A DNA stretch of 64,000 nt from Septoria linicola (taxonomy: Eukaryota; Ascomycota; Dothideomycetes; Mycosphaerellales; Mycosphaerellaceae). Location of the stretch: positions 2,232,001 through 2,296,000 of the forward strand of contig CP099422.1 of NCBI GenBank assembly GCA_024114885.1, written 5' to 3'. Below are positions 34,931-44,868 of the stretch, piece by piece. Numbering within the stretch: the stretch's first letter is position 1; each line of letters opens with the position of its first letter. Both the position numbers and the translations under genes were made by a program. A model generated the notes under the pieces. It made no database searches and was not told where the DNA came from. It saw only the letters and a program-made list of their open reading frames with translations.

Positions 34931-35627
34931 ATGGTCGGACTGATGGCATCACAAGTGCCGGAAGCTAATTGTGCAATCTGCGGTGCTCCCCCGTTTCCGG
35001 AATGTCCTCACGAAGGCGACAGGCTAGAATTGGCCCTCAACCAGGCCTGGGAAAGATGGGCATGGATGGAGACTATACGGTGTGTCACAGCACATTCCCG
35101 GAGCCACCAGAGAGACATGGCAAGAGCTGACCACCAACAGGAAGTGGGTGCTTGACCACGCCCGCAACCAAGTCATCACAACCTTCAACGAAATGCGAGC
35201 TATGCGAATCGAGGCGCATCGGAACTACCTCCAGACTCTACCTTTCTACACGCTGTACCATCGATACAATGGCGCACCGCCCCTCCAGCCCGCGCAACTA
35301 CAGCTCATCCACTCGCAAATCTCAGCTGCGAATCACACGTTACAGCAGGGGGTGGATCAAGACTGGCGAACCTCGTGTATGCAGTATCCGCAAGTGCTAG
35401 ACTACTACTTCAACCTCGTATCTATCAGACTGCCGCCAGACGACCATCCCATGATCTCAGACCCGCGGTTCGGTGCTCCTAAGGATCCACCTAGGAGAGT
35501 GAAAGAGAGGAGGGAAAGCGTGGAGTACAGAGAAGCACCGGTCAAAGAGCATAGGAAGAAAGAGAGGAGACGAAGCAGGACGGGCAGAACCCCTCCGCCC
35601 GTGCCGATGCCTGGAAGCTATAGATGA
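34931..35627 (+). CDS. Conserved fungal Cys-finger protein, unknown
   Basis: Exons 34931-35079 and 35141-35627 are joined by a 61-nt intron, giving 211 aa. The N-terminus carries a compact putative zinc site, C-A-I-C then E-C-P-H (residues 14, 17, 25 and 27). A helical body follows with WVLDHARNQVITTFNEMR, PFYTLYHRYNGAPPL and the conserved-looking WRTSCMQYPQVLDYYFNLV. The last 50 residues are basic and Arg/Glu-rich with a Pro-rich end. I believe this matches a widespread but uncharacterised protein of Pezizomycotina. I recall the pattern only from general familiarity and cannot name a function. The basic tail would suit nucleic-acid or nuclear association, which is a guess. An alternative start is the Met at residue 5. 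Confidence 0.8.
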
Positions 35628-36048
35628 TTTGCGACCTGGGGAGATCAAGCACAGGTCTCGAAGTATGGCTGAGCAATATTCGGCATGGTGTCTAGCATGA
35701 ATGGAGCATTTTCTGGTGTTTGATCGAGCGTATCAGCGGGTGATCGCTTCAGAAATGCAGTACAAGGATCGGAGTTGAGAAGCTGGCTATTTGCCTGTAC
35801 ATATTGGACAATTGAACATTTACCCCGAGGCCTTTCATTACTCCGCCATGATTGCAGTCGAGGCCAAGCCACTTGCCGATGACCCGCAACTTCTGGAGAG
35901 GAATCTGCATGCCTGATGTCCCTCGTGACAACTCAGCTTTGCGGTTACAAACATGTTGCACTTTGTTGCTCTGCCATTTCCGCATGCCTGCTGAGACTGC
36001 GTATGCCCTTCATACTCTGCAGGAATTAATTTGCTCGTTCACATCCCA
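35628..36048. other. Convergent 3' region
   Basis: This is the space between the ends of the Cys-finger gene (+) and the SET gene (-). It is expected to hold both 3' untranslated regions. Nothing else was recognised. Confidence 0.5.
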
Positions 36049-37218
36049 TCACGGAGGCACAGCAGAGAACAGGCTCATGCCCTTCATCATCGCCACCCGC
36101 GCGAGCCCCCGCAGAGCCTTGCAAACCAGTTGGCCATCATCCTGGACACACTTGGAGGATGTCGCTGCTTTGATGTTGACCCACATGTCCCCACCTTTGT
36201 CCAGGTTGTCGCCGTACTGAAGGCGAATGTTGGCTTCGGATTTCTTCATCCACAGCCTGATGTCCTGCACTGCGGTTGCGGGAATGCGGTCGAGCTTCTC
36301 GTGGTGGGCAACGTTCAAAACGTGCCAGGCTGTCAGGGCATAGGCGAGATGAGCATCTGGTCCTGTCACGATACCCTCGGCTTCCATGAGGATGGCGTAT
36401 AGCAAGCTGTAAACTCCATTGGAAAGCAGTCTGGCGTCAGCTTTCGAGTTGAGGACGTTGAGAGATGGCTCCATTTCGAGGTCGCCGACATCTTTTTCGC
36501 GCGGCCAGAAGTGCAGGTAGCGGAGCATGCAGCGTCGCATGTCACTAACCAACCGCTCTGGTGCCGGGAACGAGCAGTGAGCGCAAATGCACTCGAACCC
36601 TGCGCCCTGCAAACTCACCTTCCTCTCCTCTGATGTGAGGAACTCCAATTCAGTCAGGTAGGAGAACGTCAGTTCCTCGCCTTGATCCACGTCGCGGACG
36701 GCGCGAATCGTGTGATACCGTTCGGACACGCGCTTTGGTGGAGACAGCATGATGACATTCGGATTGCAAGCGTGATTAAATCTGCTGGCAATTGGGTACA
36801 GAGATGGCCGATCGAGGGAGGAGCTGGAGAATATGTTGCCGAAAAGGACGCCCAGCTTGCACTTGCAATTGGGTCCATGCTCTGAATCATGGCGAGCTGA
36901 GTCGAAAATCTTCTTGTCTGCAGAGGACAATTGCTTGTATGCCTGGAGCACATCCGCTTCTCGTACGGCGTACTCTGGCTTGTTAAGTGTCATCAAGGGA
37001 CGCTCGACCATGATGTTGGTTCTGGCTGCAATGAAGCGCGTTGCAAAGGCGCCTATGCCTTTCCCGGGAGTCGGCCGCAGCTCGAAGAAGTCAGACACTG
37101 TGTGAGCTGTAGAGAGTCAGCGATGTGCTGCGGCCATTCAATTGTGTCTTCTCACACGTCGGTCCGACGCCTTCGTGATCGCTTTAGCCGCCTTGGCTCG
37201 CGCCTTCTTGCCGACCAT
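36049..37218 (-). CDS. SET-domain protein (SMYD/Set5-like)
   Basis: Exons 37218-37158 and 37106-36049 are joined by a 51-nt intron, giving 372 aa. The first exon encodes a Lys/Ala-rich leader (MVGKKARAKAAKAITK). The SET domain spans about residues 22-180: it opens with GKGIGAFATR, then has the cofactor motif RFNHACNPN and the substrate-channel motif GEELTFSY. A Cys cluster C-I-C-A-H-C follows as a post-SET zinc site. The C-terminal half is helical, as in SMYD-like proteins. The key Asn-His and Tyr residues are present, so methyltransferase activity using S-adenosylmethionine is plausible; the substrate cannot be told. Many fungal relatives are annotated only as SET domain-containing proteins. 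No MYND finger is seen. Confidence 0.88.
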
Positions 37219-37929
37219 TGTGGTTTTCTTGACGATTTTTTATGTCGGCGTCAGAGGATGAGAGGAGATGAGAAGTGCGTGACGAGATGCAGATGTGAAG
37301 CTGAGCAGGGGCGTCCTGCAGCGAAGCGCTAGCGCGTTTCCATATGCATGTTCCCATTGTGGCAGGAACGAACCTGTTCTTTCTTCACATTCGGCCACCG
37401 CACCTACCAACAGAGTCGTCGAGCGAAGCTAATGACGACATACAGATGCGCTTGCATGACTGCTCTTACAATTGACTACATAGTTGCAGCACGACCACTC
37501 GATAGCCGTGCAAACAAGCCATCCTAGAGCTTCTTCAGAGTTCCTGAAAATGCGGCATGAACCTGCCGAGCAGAACCATTACTCTTTCGTGTCTTGAGTC
37601 TCTTCCGACCGTGACCACCGTACATGCCTGCGGATTGAGCTGTGGTGGACTTCAGGCCTGGCAGGCGGTCTAGCACCTGCAGAGGGACCAGCTGTGCTGC
37701 GCCTCTGAGTCTTCACTTTCTGCGAGATCGCGGTTTTCAAGACCCGACAGAGATGTAAAGCTTTGCCCAGGTGGCCTTTTGCAGCAAGGTCATCAACTTG
37801 CTGCTCATGTGCCGCCGCCTTGAGTCGCCCAGTGGCAAGCTCTCTTGGCAATTCCAATGTGAATTTTGGTGACGAGGCTTCGTCGCACGTTGCACCAAGA
37901 AGGCGCGCTTCCGCATTGACAACATCTCC
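37219..37929. other. Intergenic, doubtful small frame
   Basis: This holds the SET gene promoter and the 3' end of the coilin-like gene. A 92-codon minus-strand frame at 37579-37857 is basic and Ala-rich without recognisable features. I do not count it as a gene. Confidence 0.4.
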
Positions 37930-40059
37930 CTAAGATGCCGCTTTGTCGAAGACTGGTCGTAGCAGCAATCTCGGATCCTGAAGTTCACCATATGTGATGG
38001 TCTTGGACTCTTCGTCGCTGCCATCGTCGCTGAAGTTTTCCATCTCGAATTTCCTATAGACGCGATTTCCATCTTCATCGTACTGCTTCGGTCTGTCCTG
38101 CTTCAGCAGGATGGTCCAGCTCCCGTCTTCATTGGTCGACTCGATGTGTGCAACTTGTGTCACGATCTTGGGTTCCCATCCGGTTGCCGCTGACACCGAG
38201 AGCTCTTGATATGTGATGAAGTCGCCGACTTTGGCGTCCTCTACAGCTAGCGTGGCAAGACTTGATACGTCGTCCGGTAGTTCTGGAAAGAGGTCGATCT
38301 CCTCTGCCTCGTCGCCATCGTCGAGCAGTGCACCCTCCTCCCAACACGAGTCGTCGAGTTCCTCGTCCTCTTCTGGGTCGTCGTAGTTCAGCGCATCTCC
38401 GCCGCCATCCTTGTTGTACTTGTCGTATGTTTCGACAAAGTCGCCGTTCGATTGCTTAGCAGACTGTCTACCTCGTGCTCTCTTCCTCTTCCTACTGACC
38501 TGGTATTGAGGATCCCATCGTTGGTGGAAGGGGTATGGCGGCGTGGACAGTACCACATCTTCATCCACACACTCCACTGCGGTGAGCACGATCTTGTCTC
38601 GCCATGAGTCTGGATCTTCATCTTCTTCAACGACTGGATCTTCTGTTGGCGCTGCAGGGGCCACAACAGGTCCCGCGCGCTTAGGACGGGCCGCCAACTT
38701 CTTCTGCAGAGCGTCACGCTCATCTTGTGTCTTTGGCGTGCGAAGCCCGAGTGAGCCGAAGACCAGACGGTTCATGCTCTTCGTGTCCAGTCTAGCACGT
38801 TTTGAAGCAGGTGCTTGGTCTGCTTCCACCTCACTCCCTGGAGTAGCCTGACTCCCATTCGGTACAGCAGTCGCCGCCTGCTGGACTTCAGCCATGATTT
38901 GCGTGCTGGCTGCGTCGCTGATGTCTTCAGTACTTGCTTCTGCTGACGTGCCATTCGGTCGACTCGATAGCTCGTCAGGCGGCCCATCGTCCTCACTCTC
39001 CGTCACAGGTTTGCTCTTCTCGATCTCAATACCACCGGAAGAGATCTGATCCAGTAGCCTCTTCCGCTCTCTCTCCATTTTCGCGCTCTGTGCGGCAACC
39101 AGCATGCCATCGTTGTCCTGGCCCTGTGCTTGCTGCCAAGTGTACATATCGTGCAGTGTTGCGGTCTGCGGGAGCAGGCCTGCGTCCTTGAGATGCTTGA
39201 GCTTCTTAGAGTCCCTCCTACGGTCATTCCTCTGTTTCGTTCGAACATCGCCTTGACGCGGCAGGCTTTGCTGTTGTGGTGCAGTATTCGAAGCTGTAGG
39301 TTTCGCAGGCGCTTTCTTGGAGGTAGCATTGCCTACAGCTTTTGTCTGTTCTCCAATACCGTCCCACGACGCCTCACTTTCACTTTCACTTTCGCTGTCG
39401 CTGCTGTCACTACTGTCACTGCTGTCGTTGCTTGAGTCGCCAGAATCGTTGCTGTCGCTGGAATCGCTGTCGTCCTCAGAACTGTCGCTGTCACTGCTCC
39501 CCTCAGCCGCTTCCTTCTCGCTGACCTCTTCCATTTCTGCATCTTCGAAGTCCGCATCATCCTCATCGTCCTCATCATCCTCATCGTCCTCATCATCTTC
39601 ATCAATATCCACACCTTCAAATCTCACGACAGCCCGCTGCTCCTCTGCACCTTCCACTCTCTGTCTCTTTCGGGCCGGTATTCTTACTTCTGGCCGCCTC
39701 GGGCGTTTGAGCATCGGACGACCGAAGGGCACCCCATCCAACAAATGTCTCCCATCCTCGCTGATCTGATCTCGTCCCGTGAGAGTCCTAGCCCGCAGTT
39801 CCGCAAAGCCAAGCGGCTTGATGACCACTTCGTCCTCGTCTTTGAACGCTTGTCCGACTTGCGTGTAGTGCGTAGCTTCGTAGCCATCAATCAGAACTGT
39901 GTAATCGGAGATGTCCCAATTCGTGGATTCGAGCGGGAACAGAGAGTTTATGGTCTGCAGGAATTGCGAGACGGTTTGCTCGAGCTGGGTGGAAGGTATT
40001 GTATGGACCACTTTGGTCGGCGGCAGCTCATTGCGCTCGATCTGTAGGCGGAGACGCAT
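37930..40059 (-). CDS. Coilin-like nuclear protein
   Basis: A single exon of 709 codons starts at ATG 40059. Residues 1-85 resemble the ubiquitin-like coilin N-terminal domain: MRLRLQIERNELPPTKVVH, then the TVLIDGYEAT and EDEVVIKPL strands. The middle is disordered, with an Asp-rich run and a long Ser-Asp repeat at about residues 150-240, then basic patches (RKRQRVEG, RKRKRARGR) that suit nuclear import. The C-terminal 110 residues form a Tudor-like beta domain (KVGDFITYQELSVS, then WTILLKQDRPKQYDEDG, then ENFSDDGSDEE). Coilin has just this order and organises Cajal bodies for small nuclear RNP assembly. The match is by architecture and local similarity only; a fungal protein with an analogous layout is the alternative. 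Confidence 0.75.
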   Translation of the reverse strand: MRLRLQIERNELPPTKVVHTIPSTQLEQTVSQFLQTINSLFPLESTNWDISDYTVLIDGYEATHYTQVGQAFKDEDEVVIKPLGFAELRARTLTGRDQISEDGRHLLDGVPFGRPMLKRPRRPEVRIPARKRQRVEGAEEQRAVVRFEGVDIDEDDEDDEDDEDDEDDADFEDAEMEEVSEKEAAEGSSDSDSSEDDSDSSDSNDSGDSSNDSSDSSDSSDSESESESEASWDGIGEQTKAVGNATSKKAPAKPTASNTAPQQQSLPRQGDVRTKQRNDRRRDSKKLKHLKDAGLLPQTATLHDMYTWQQAQGQDNDGMLVAAQSAKMERERKRLLDQISSGGIEIEKSKPVTESEDDGPPDELSSRPNGTSAEASTEDISDAASTQIMAEVQQAATAVPNGSQATPGSEVEADQAPASKRARLDTKSMNRLVFGSLGLRTPKTQDERDALQKKLAARPKRAGPVVAPAAPTEDPVVEEDEDPDSWRDKIVLTAVECVDEDVVLSTPPYPFHQRWDPQYQVSRKRKRARGRQSAKQSNGDFVETYDKYNKDGGGDALNYDDPEEDEELDDSCWEEGALLDDGDEAEEIDLFPELPDDVSSLATLAVEDAKVGDFITYQELSVSAATGWEPKIVTQVAHIESTNEDGSWTILLKQDRPKQYDEDGNRVYRKFEMENFSDDGSDEESKTITYGELQDPRLLLRPVFDKAAS
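39561..39596 (+). repeat. 18-bp coding repeat (acidic run)
   Basis: Two exact tandem copies of an 18-base unit (cctcatcgtcctcatcat on this strand) lie within a longer run of imperfect triplets. Read on the minus strand they encode the Asp/Glu run of the coilin-like protein. The unit length keeps the frame. Confidence 0.85.
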
Positions 40060-40278
40060 CGTCGCTGGTGTGAGCGCCGCAGCGCGACCAGAGTCTGGGA
40101 AATGTTATAGCGAAGTTTAGAAGAGTAACTTATGGCGCGAACTTGTGAAAGTGCAGAAGAGCTTGGGCCAGCTGCGGAAATCTGGCCGCGAAAGCGATTC
40201 CTTGAGCATGCGACAATTCCAGAGGATTTGTCCTCGCTCTATTATTCTATTGGCAGATTGGGTATCTTGGTCTAAACA

Positions 40279-42978
40279 TTATTGTACTGTACAGCTCCAG
40301 CCATTGCCATTGTCGGCTTCTTTTTCGAGATCAGAAACTCTCTGTTCGATTCGTACAACACCTTTCTCGTAGTCGGTCACAGCAGCATCGGCGTCTGTCA
40401 CCTTACTTTTCAATGCATCAAGCTCGTACTCGAGCTTGGCAACGAGAGTCTCTATCTCTTTGGTGCCTTCCTCGAATCGATCCTTCTCTTCTCTCAGCAT
40501 TCCTCCAGAATGCGATTGGAGCTCGCGAACGGTCTGCTGATGTGGAAGATGCATATTGTCTAGCAGTTCTTGGTCTCGATCTGCTTGTTCGAGGAACGAC
40601 TGCATCTTCCGCAGTTGGTCCTGCGTCCACGTGGCTGTCTCAGCTTGCAAAGCCACGATGAGAGTACGAAGCTTCTTTGCCTCGCTTGCAATGAACTTTT
40701 GCTCCGCTAGCTGTGCTGCTGCAGACGCGAACGGATCATGGTCCTCCTCGTCAAGGGGCTCCCACGAGAGCACACTGTCTTCCGCTAAGCTAAAACTCAG
40801 TTGCCGAGGATACGCATTCTCGTCGTGGCTTTGTAGCTCTGTGCTAATATAGTGAGAATGCGAGACCGTACGTCGCAACAGTTGTGATACGTCTGCTTCG
40901 GTCTCTGGGCCGGTCGGTAGAACTTCATTCAGCTCCACGCCATTGTACACAGAACCTGCGATCGAAGGCAAGTCTGCCGTTCCAGCGGTAGTACTTGAGT
41001 TGTTCCTTGTGTGGCGTTGGTCACTGTCGTTGTTCGTGCTAGTTTTGCTCAAAGTCGCATAGGTAGGAGGCCGTAGGCTCTCTTCTGACGCTACCTGCGC
41101 CCCGGACATCTCTGAAAACGTGCCGGAGCGATTCCTGTTCTCGGATTTTTCACCGTTGAGAGCCACATTGAGTCGACTCGTCTGGTCGGTGGCAGCATTC
41201 GCGGACACTTGCCTTGTTTGGTCCATGTGTGAAGCATTCGGGCTGCTAGGGCTACTAACAGGACTGGTGTGCGATCTTCCCAGAAATGGGCCTCTGCTGC
41301 CTTTGTGTTCGGAAGGCGAATTGGCTGCTGGATCGTCCACTGATGGTTTGGGCTTATGACCTCGGAATCCAACAGCGTCTTTCACTTTGCTCAGACCGCT
41401 TTTGGCATCATTCTTGACAGTGGCAGCGCGCTTGAAGACGGACGGCTTAGCGTCTTTGTCGCTCTCGTCGCCTTCCTCAATTGGGGTTGGCACACCAGAA
41501 TCGCCGTACTGCTCTTGTTCCGTCTCTCGTTTCTGCGGCTCACTTCCATCGACAGTGCTCTTCCGACCAGCTGTCCACGTGAAACCACCATGCTCATCGG
41601 ATTTGAAGACAAGACCCTTGCTGAAGCTCGGTGGCTCTTGCACATCTTGGGGCACTCGCACCGCGCCATCGCTGATTTTGTGCTTCTTCAGCGGCTTGCC
41701 CAGCCACAGCCACTTGCATCGGTCGCCATAGACCAGTTGCACGAACCGATCTATATCGACTGTCTCAATCTCGGCGATACCCGCTCGGTCTCGTCTGCCT
41801 ACTGCATCCTGGATCATTTCGCCTCCTTTGCCACTCAACTCCGCAACTGTAGACTTGACGGCTCTGGGCATAGTCCATTGTACCTTGTCAGCCGCCTTCT
41901 GCGTTGCCTTGTGCAACTTGTCCATCGTTCGCCGGTCTAGCCGACGGGTGCGCGGCATACGCTGCTGTTTCTGAAATGCACTAATGGCCTTCTTCATGGT
42001 CTCGATGTCGAAGGGATCTTTTGGCACAGGCGCACCCACAGCATGAAGTCGATTTCTTGCTCCCATTAACATTCCCAGAAGTCCGGCGACTGTTGTAGGA
42101 CCGAGGATCCCGTCATGCGGCTCTATATTATAATGATCGCTACCAATCTCGACCCACCAGTCATTGATCGCTCGTTCCGTGACATCGCACAATAGGCCGT
42201 CCGCGTAGTCAATCTCCAGCTTGTCGAATAGAGTCAGTGCGCTTTGGCACAATTTGATGATCTCAATGACTGATTTGTATATGTCGTTCTTCTCGCTCGT
42301 CCGGTACAGCTGATGGAACTTGACCACGGCAGAAGCCGCTGGCTGAGACAGCGACATTCCTACTCTGCCTGAGCAGCCCAGTCTCTTCAGGTCTTCGTTC
42401 ACGAAAAAGTCGAATCTGTGCTTTCCCACATCGCCATCTGGCACTGAAATCACAGCCAGAGATGATGGGAAGCCGTTCAAATTTGTGACCATGAGGATTC
42501 CCAGTGAAGTCTCACGCCTCCTGGCATGATATTGGTTCAGCGCCTTGAAGTAAACACGAAGTCGTGGCGACCATGTTGACTCATCAGTGGGCACACTCAG
42601 TACGCCGACCTTGACATTGTGGGATGGGTCTCCTGTATACGTTGTGATCATGAATGTCGGATGCATTCGGGAAGTCGTCCATTGCTCTACAATGTAGCAT
42701 TCGTAGCCAGCCAGATCAGTCCTGCGTTCGACCAGTGTTGTAGAAGGATCCTCCTCCAAATATCGAAATGCCACGGGGTCTGTCAATACGAAGCGCTGTT
42801 GACCAGGCTTCTCCTCGTACCTAGCAGTCTCTTTGACTTCTGGTTGGCGTTCCATTTGAGTGGGAGTGTACGGGTGAGGCGAAGTTGGCGGGCCATCCTG
42901 AGTCGTCTGATCTAGAGAAGCAGTTTGAAGAGGTGGCGGCCGTAGTCTGGCGCGCTCTTGAACAGTCTTTGCAGTCAT
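40279..42978 (-). CDS. STB6-like protein (Sin3-binding family)
   Basis: A single exon of 899 codons starts at ATG 42978. Residues about 60-300 form the STB6-like N-terminal domain. Its marks include FVLTDPVAFRYLEEDPSTT, GYECYIVEQWTTSRMHPTF and ITTYTGDPSH. A peptidoglycan-binding-like helical stretch follows (DGILGPTTVAGLLGMLMGAR, about 290-310). The middle is Ser/Pro-rich and disordered. The C-terminus (about 750-890) is a long coiled coil. Yeast Stb2 and Stb6 were found as partners of the Sin3 corepressor, so a nuclear regulatory role is the family expectation, not shown here. The gene is divergent from GID2, with 477 bases between the two starts. Confidence 0.88.
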   Translation of the reverse strand: MTAKTVQERARLRPPPLQTASLDQTTQDGPPTSPHPYTPTQMERQPEVKETARYEEKPGQQRFVLTDPVAFRYLEEDPSTTLVERRTDLAGYECYIVEQWTTSRMHPTFMITTYTGDPSHNVKVGVLSVPTDESTWSPRLRVYFKALNQYHARRRETSLGILMVTNLNGFPSSLAVISVPDGDVGKHRFDFFVNEDLKRLGCSGRVGMSLSQPAASAVVKFHQLYRTSEKNDIYKSVIEIIKLCQSALTLFDKLEIDYADGLLCDVTERAINDWWVEIGSDHYNIEPHDGILGPTTVAGLLGMLMGARNRLHAVGAPVPKDPFDIETMKKAISAFQKQQRMPRTRRLDRRTMDKLHKATQKAADKVQWTMPRAVKSTVAELSGKGGEMIQDAVGRRDRAGIAEIETVDIDRFVQLVYGDRCKWLWLGKPLKKHKISDGAVRVPQDVQEPPSFSKGLVFKSDEHGGFTWTAGRKSTVDGSEPQKRETEQEQYGDSGVPTPIEEGDESDKDAKPSVFKRAATVKNDAKSGLSKVKDAVGFRGHKPKPSVDDPAANSPSEHKGSRGPFLGRSHTSPVSSPSSPNASHMDQTRQVSANAATDQTSRLNVALNGEKSENRNRSGTFSEMSGAQVASEESLRPPTYATLSKTSTNNDSDQRHTRNNSSTTAGTADLPSIAGSVYNGVELNEVLPTGPETEADVSQLLRRTVSHSHYISTELQSHDENAYPRQLSFSLAEDSVLSWEPLDEEDHDPFASAAAQLAEQKFIASEAKKLRTLIVALQAETATWTQDQLRKMQSFLEQADRDQELLDNMHLPHQQTVRELQSHSGGMLREEKDRFEEGTKEIETLVAKLEYELDALKSKVTDADAAVTDYEKGVVRIEQRVSDLEKEADNGNGWSCTVQ

Positions 42979-43455
42979 GGTCGCACTGCGATGCTACCAT
43001 ATATTCAGAAAAGCGCTTCGCCAAGGTTCGTGGCCATGCTCATGGCTCCCACAGTCCGGCCTTGCCACAAGGCCTCGTTCAGCGCGGAAGCGATCTGTAA
43101 TCGACGCTCCAGTGGTAGTTTAGTACCTTGAGTGTTTTGGCCAGCACAGTCCGCAAATGGGGTAAAGTAGGCAGCCGTTGTGGTTGTGATGTTCCTCATG
43201 AGTGAAGTCACAGGAGTTGGCTGCGTTTGTGCCCCGTCACGAGCCAGTGAGCTTGTTCAGCCGACATGGTGCCTCGTGCTTCACCTTAGGCCATCACGCT
43301 TCGTAGTGCTCTTCGCAACAACAGAAGCTAGTACCTCCATTCTTGACAGATGCTGGGCGGATCGGAGTCTCGCATTGCTGGATGACCTGGCTGAAGCATG
43401 AGGAGTCGGTCTCGCTTAAGCACCCACATCCATCCTTGACAACAGACCAGCCACA
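42979..43455. other. Divergent promoter, STB6-like and GID2
   Basis: This is the shared upstream region of the STB6-like gene (-) and the GID2 gene (+). No coding frame is supported. The end just before 43456 is A/C-rich, as usual near fungal start codons. Confidence 0.5.
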
Positions 43456-44754
43456 ATGGAGGGAATACTGGCAGCTCACGAGCAGCAGGAGAAGAAGGGA
43501 AACCTCAGCAAGGCGATTGACGATGTGCAGAAGCTGATCGATCTGCTGCAAAACACACGAGACGCCGTCGCCGAGAACCCGGATAAGGCAGTGTTGCATC
43601 TGGCGAAGCTATCGAACCCAGTCAAGCAATCATTCACCAAGGTTGAGGAGGACTTGAAGGAAGTGAATCGAGGCATTAATCAGTACTCAAAAGCGCTCAA
43701 GGATAAATTCAAGAGCGCTTCGCTGCCGGCAGCCTCGAACGATGCACTGGCCAGTCAGCCGGACCTCATCAATAGGGCAATCGCAATGCATCTGCTGCGG
43801 GAGGGCAAGTTTGACGTGGCCAAAACGTTTGTGAGAGAGGTCAAAGAACATCCACCAGCTCATGCGGATCCAGGAGCAGGGATAAGTGATGCAGCGGGCA
43901 TGAACTGGATCGAGGACCTGGCCGATGCAGATGAGATGATGCAGGACAGCACGGAAGGAAAGTCAGACGCAGAGGTGGAACGGAGCGGACTGCAGCAGAA
44001 ATTCTCGGACATGTATCACATTCTGGATGCTCTACGCAATCAGCATAATCTCGAGCCAGCTATAGACTGGGCACATCAGCACAGCCACGAGCTTGAGCAT
44101 AGAGGATCCAACCTCGAATTCGAACTGAGCAGGCTAAAATTTGTGGAGCTCTATCACTCACGATCCGACGACATGACAAACGACGAACCTGACTATCTCG
44201 CTGGTCCGATACGAGCATTAGAGTATGCACGAAACGTCTTCCCGATGTTTGGAGAGCGGTACAGTCGTGAGACCTCTTCCTTGAGTGCCTCTCTGGCCTT
44301 TAGCCCGAACTTGCAGGACTCGCCATACAATGCACTCTTCCACAATCAATCGGCATTCGAAGAAGCATCTGCTTCCTTCACGAGAGAATTCTGTGGCATG
44401 CTGGGACTTTCTTCACAATCGCCACTATACACAGCGGTCACTGCCGGCGGCATTGCTTTGCCAGTCCTGGAGAAATTCGAGCGCGTGATCGCGCAGGCTA
44501 GGGGCCAATGGACAAGTGTGAACGAGCTGCCGGTTGAGACACCTTTACCGCCTGGCTTTGCTTTCCACAGTATATTTGTTTGCCCAGTGAGCAAAGATCA
44601 GGCTACTGATGCCAACCCTCCGATGATGCTAGCCTGTGGGCATGTGCTTGCCAAAGAAAGTCTGGATATGCACAGTAAGGGCAAGAGCAGGATGAAGTGT
44701 CCTTATTGTCCTCAAGAGTGTCATCCGAGGGATGCGAAGAGGGTGTACATTTAG
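43456..44754 (+). CDS. RMD5: GID/CTLH E3 ligase subunit Rmd5 (Gid2)
   Basis: A single exon of 432 codons. After an N-terminal coiled region (about 1-95) comes a LisH-like motif (LINRAIAMHLLREGKFDVAKTF, about 105-125). A CTLH helix pair follows (SDMYHILDALRNQHNLEPAI, about 180-225), then a CRA-like helical region. The C-terminal RING-like domain runs from about residue 376: C-P-V-S, then CGH, then C-P-Y-C. Its first Cys pair is incomplete, which is characteristic of Rmd5/RMND5. This subunit pairs with Fyv10/MAEA to make the catalytic module of the GID complex, which marks gluconeogenic enzymes for degradation when glucose returns. All expected landmarks are present at the expected length. Confidence 0.94.
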   Translation: MEGILAAHEQQEKKGNLSKAIDDVQKLIDLLQNTRDAVAENPDKAVLHLAKLSNPVKQSFTKVEEDLKEVNRGINQYSKALKDKFKSASLPAASNDALASQPDLINRAIAMHLLREGKFDVAKTFVREVKEHPPAHADPGAGISDAAGMNWIEDLADADEMMQDSTEGKSDAEVERSGLQQKFSDMYHILDALRNQHNLEPAIDWAHQHSHELEHRGSNLEFELSRLKFVELYHSRSDDMTNDEPDYLAGPIRALEYARNVFPMFGERYSRETSSLSASLAFSPNLQDSPYNALFHNQSAFEEASASFTREFCGMLGLSSQSPLYTAVTAGGIALPVLEKFERVIAQARGQWTSVNELPVETPLPPGFAFHSIFVCPVSKDQATDANPPMMLACGHVLAKESLDMHSKGKSRMKCPYCPQECHPRDAKRVYI

Positions 44755-44868
44755 ACAGCAGCGAGCTTTGAGACGTGAACAAGAATCATGAATGCAATGA
44801 AGCTATGCCAGGGCTACCGAGGACTCCTCGCTCCTCATTCTTGGGCAGCCGATCGTCTCCCATTCCCA

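Noticed and set aside
37579..37857. 92-codon basic frame downstream of the coilin-like gene
   Set aside because: Short, low in hydrophobic core residues, no family features; probably 3' untranslated sequence.
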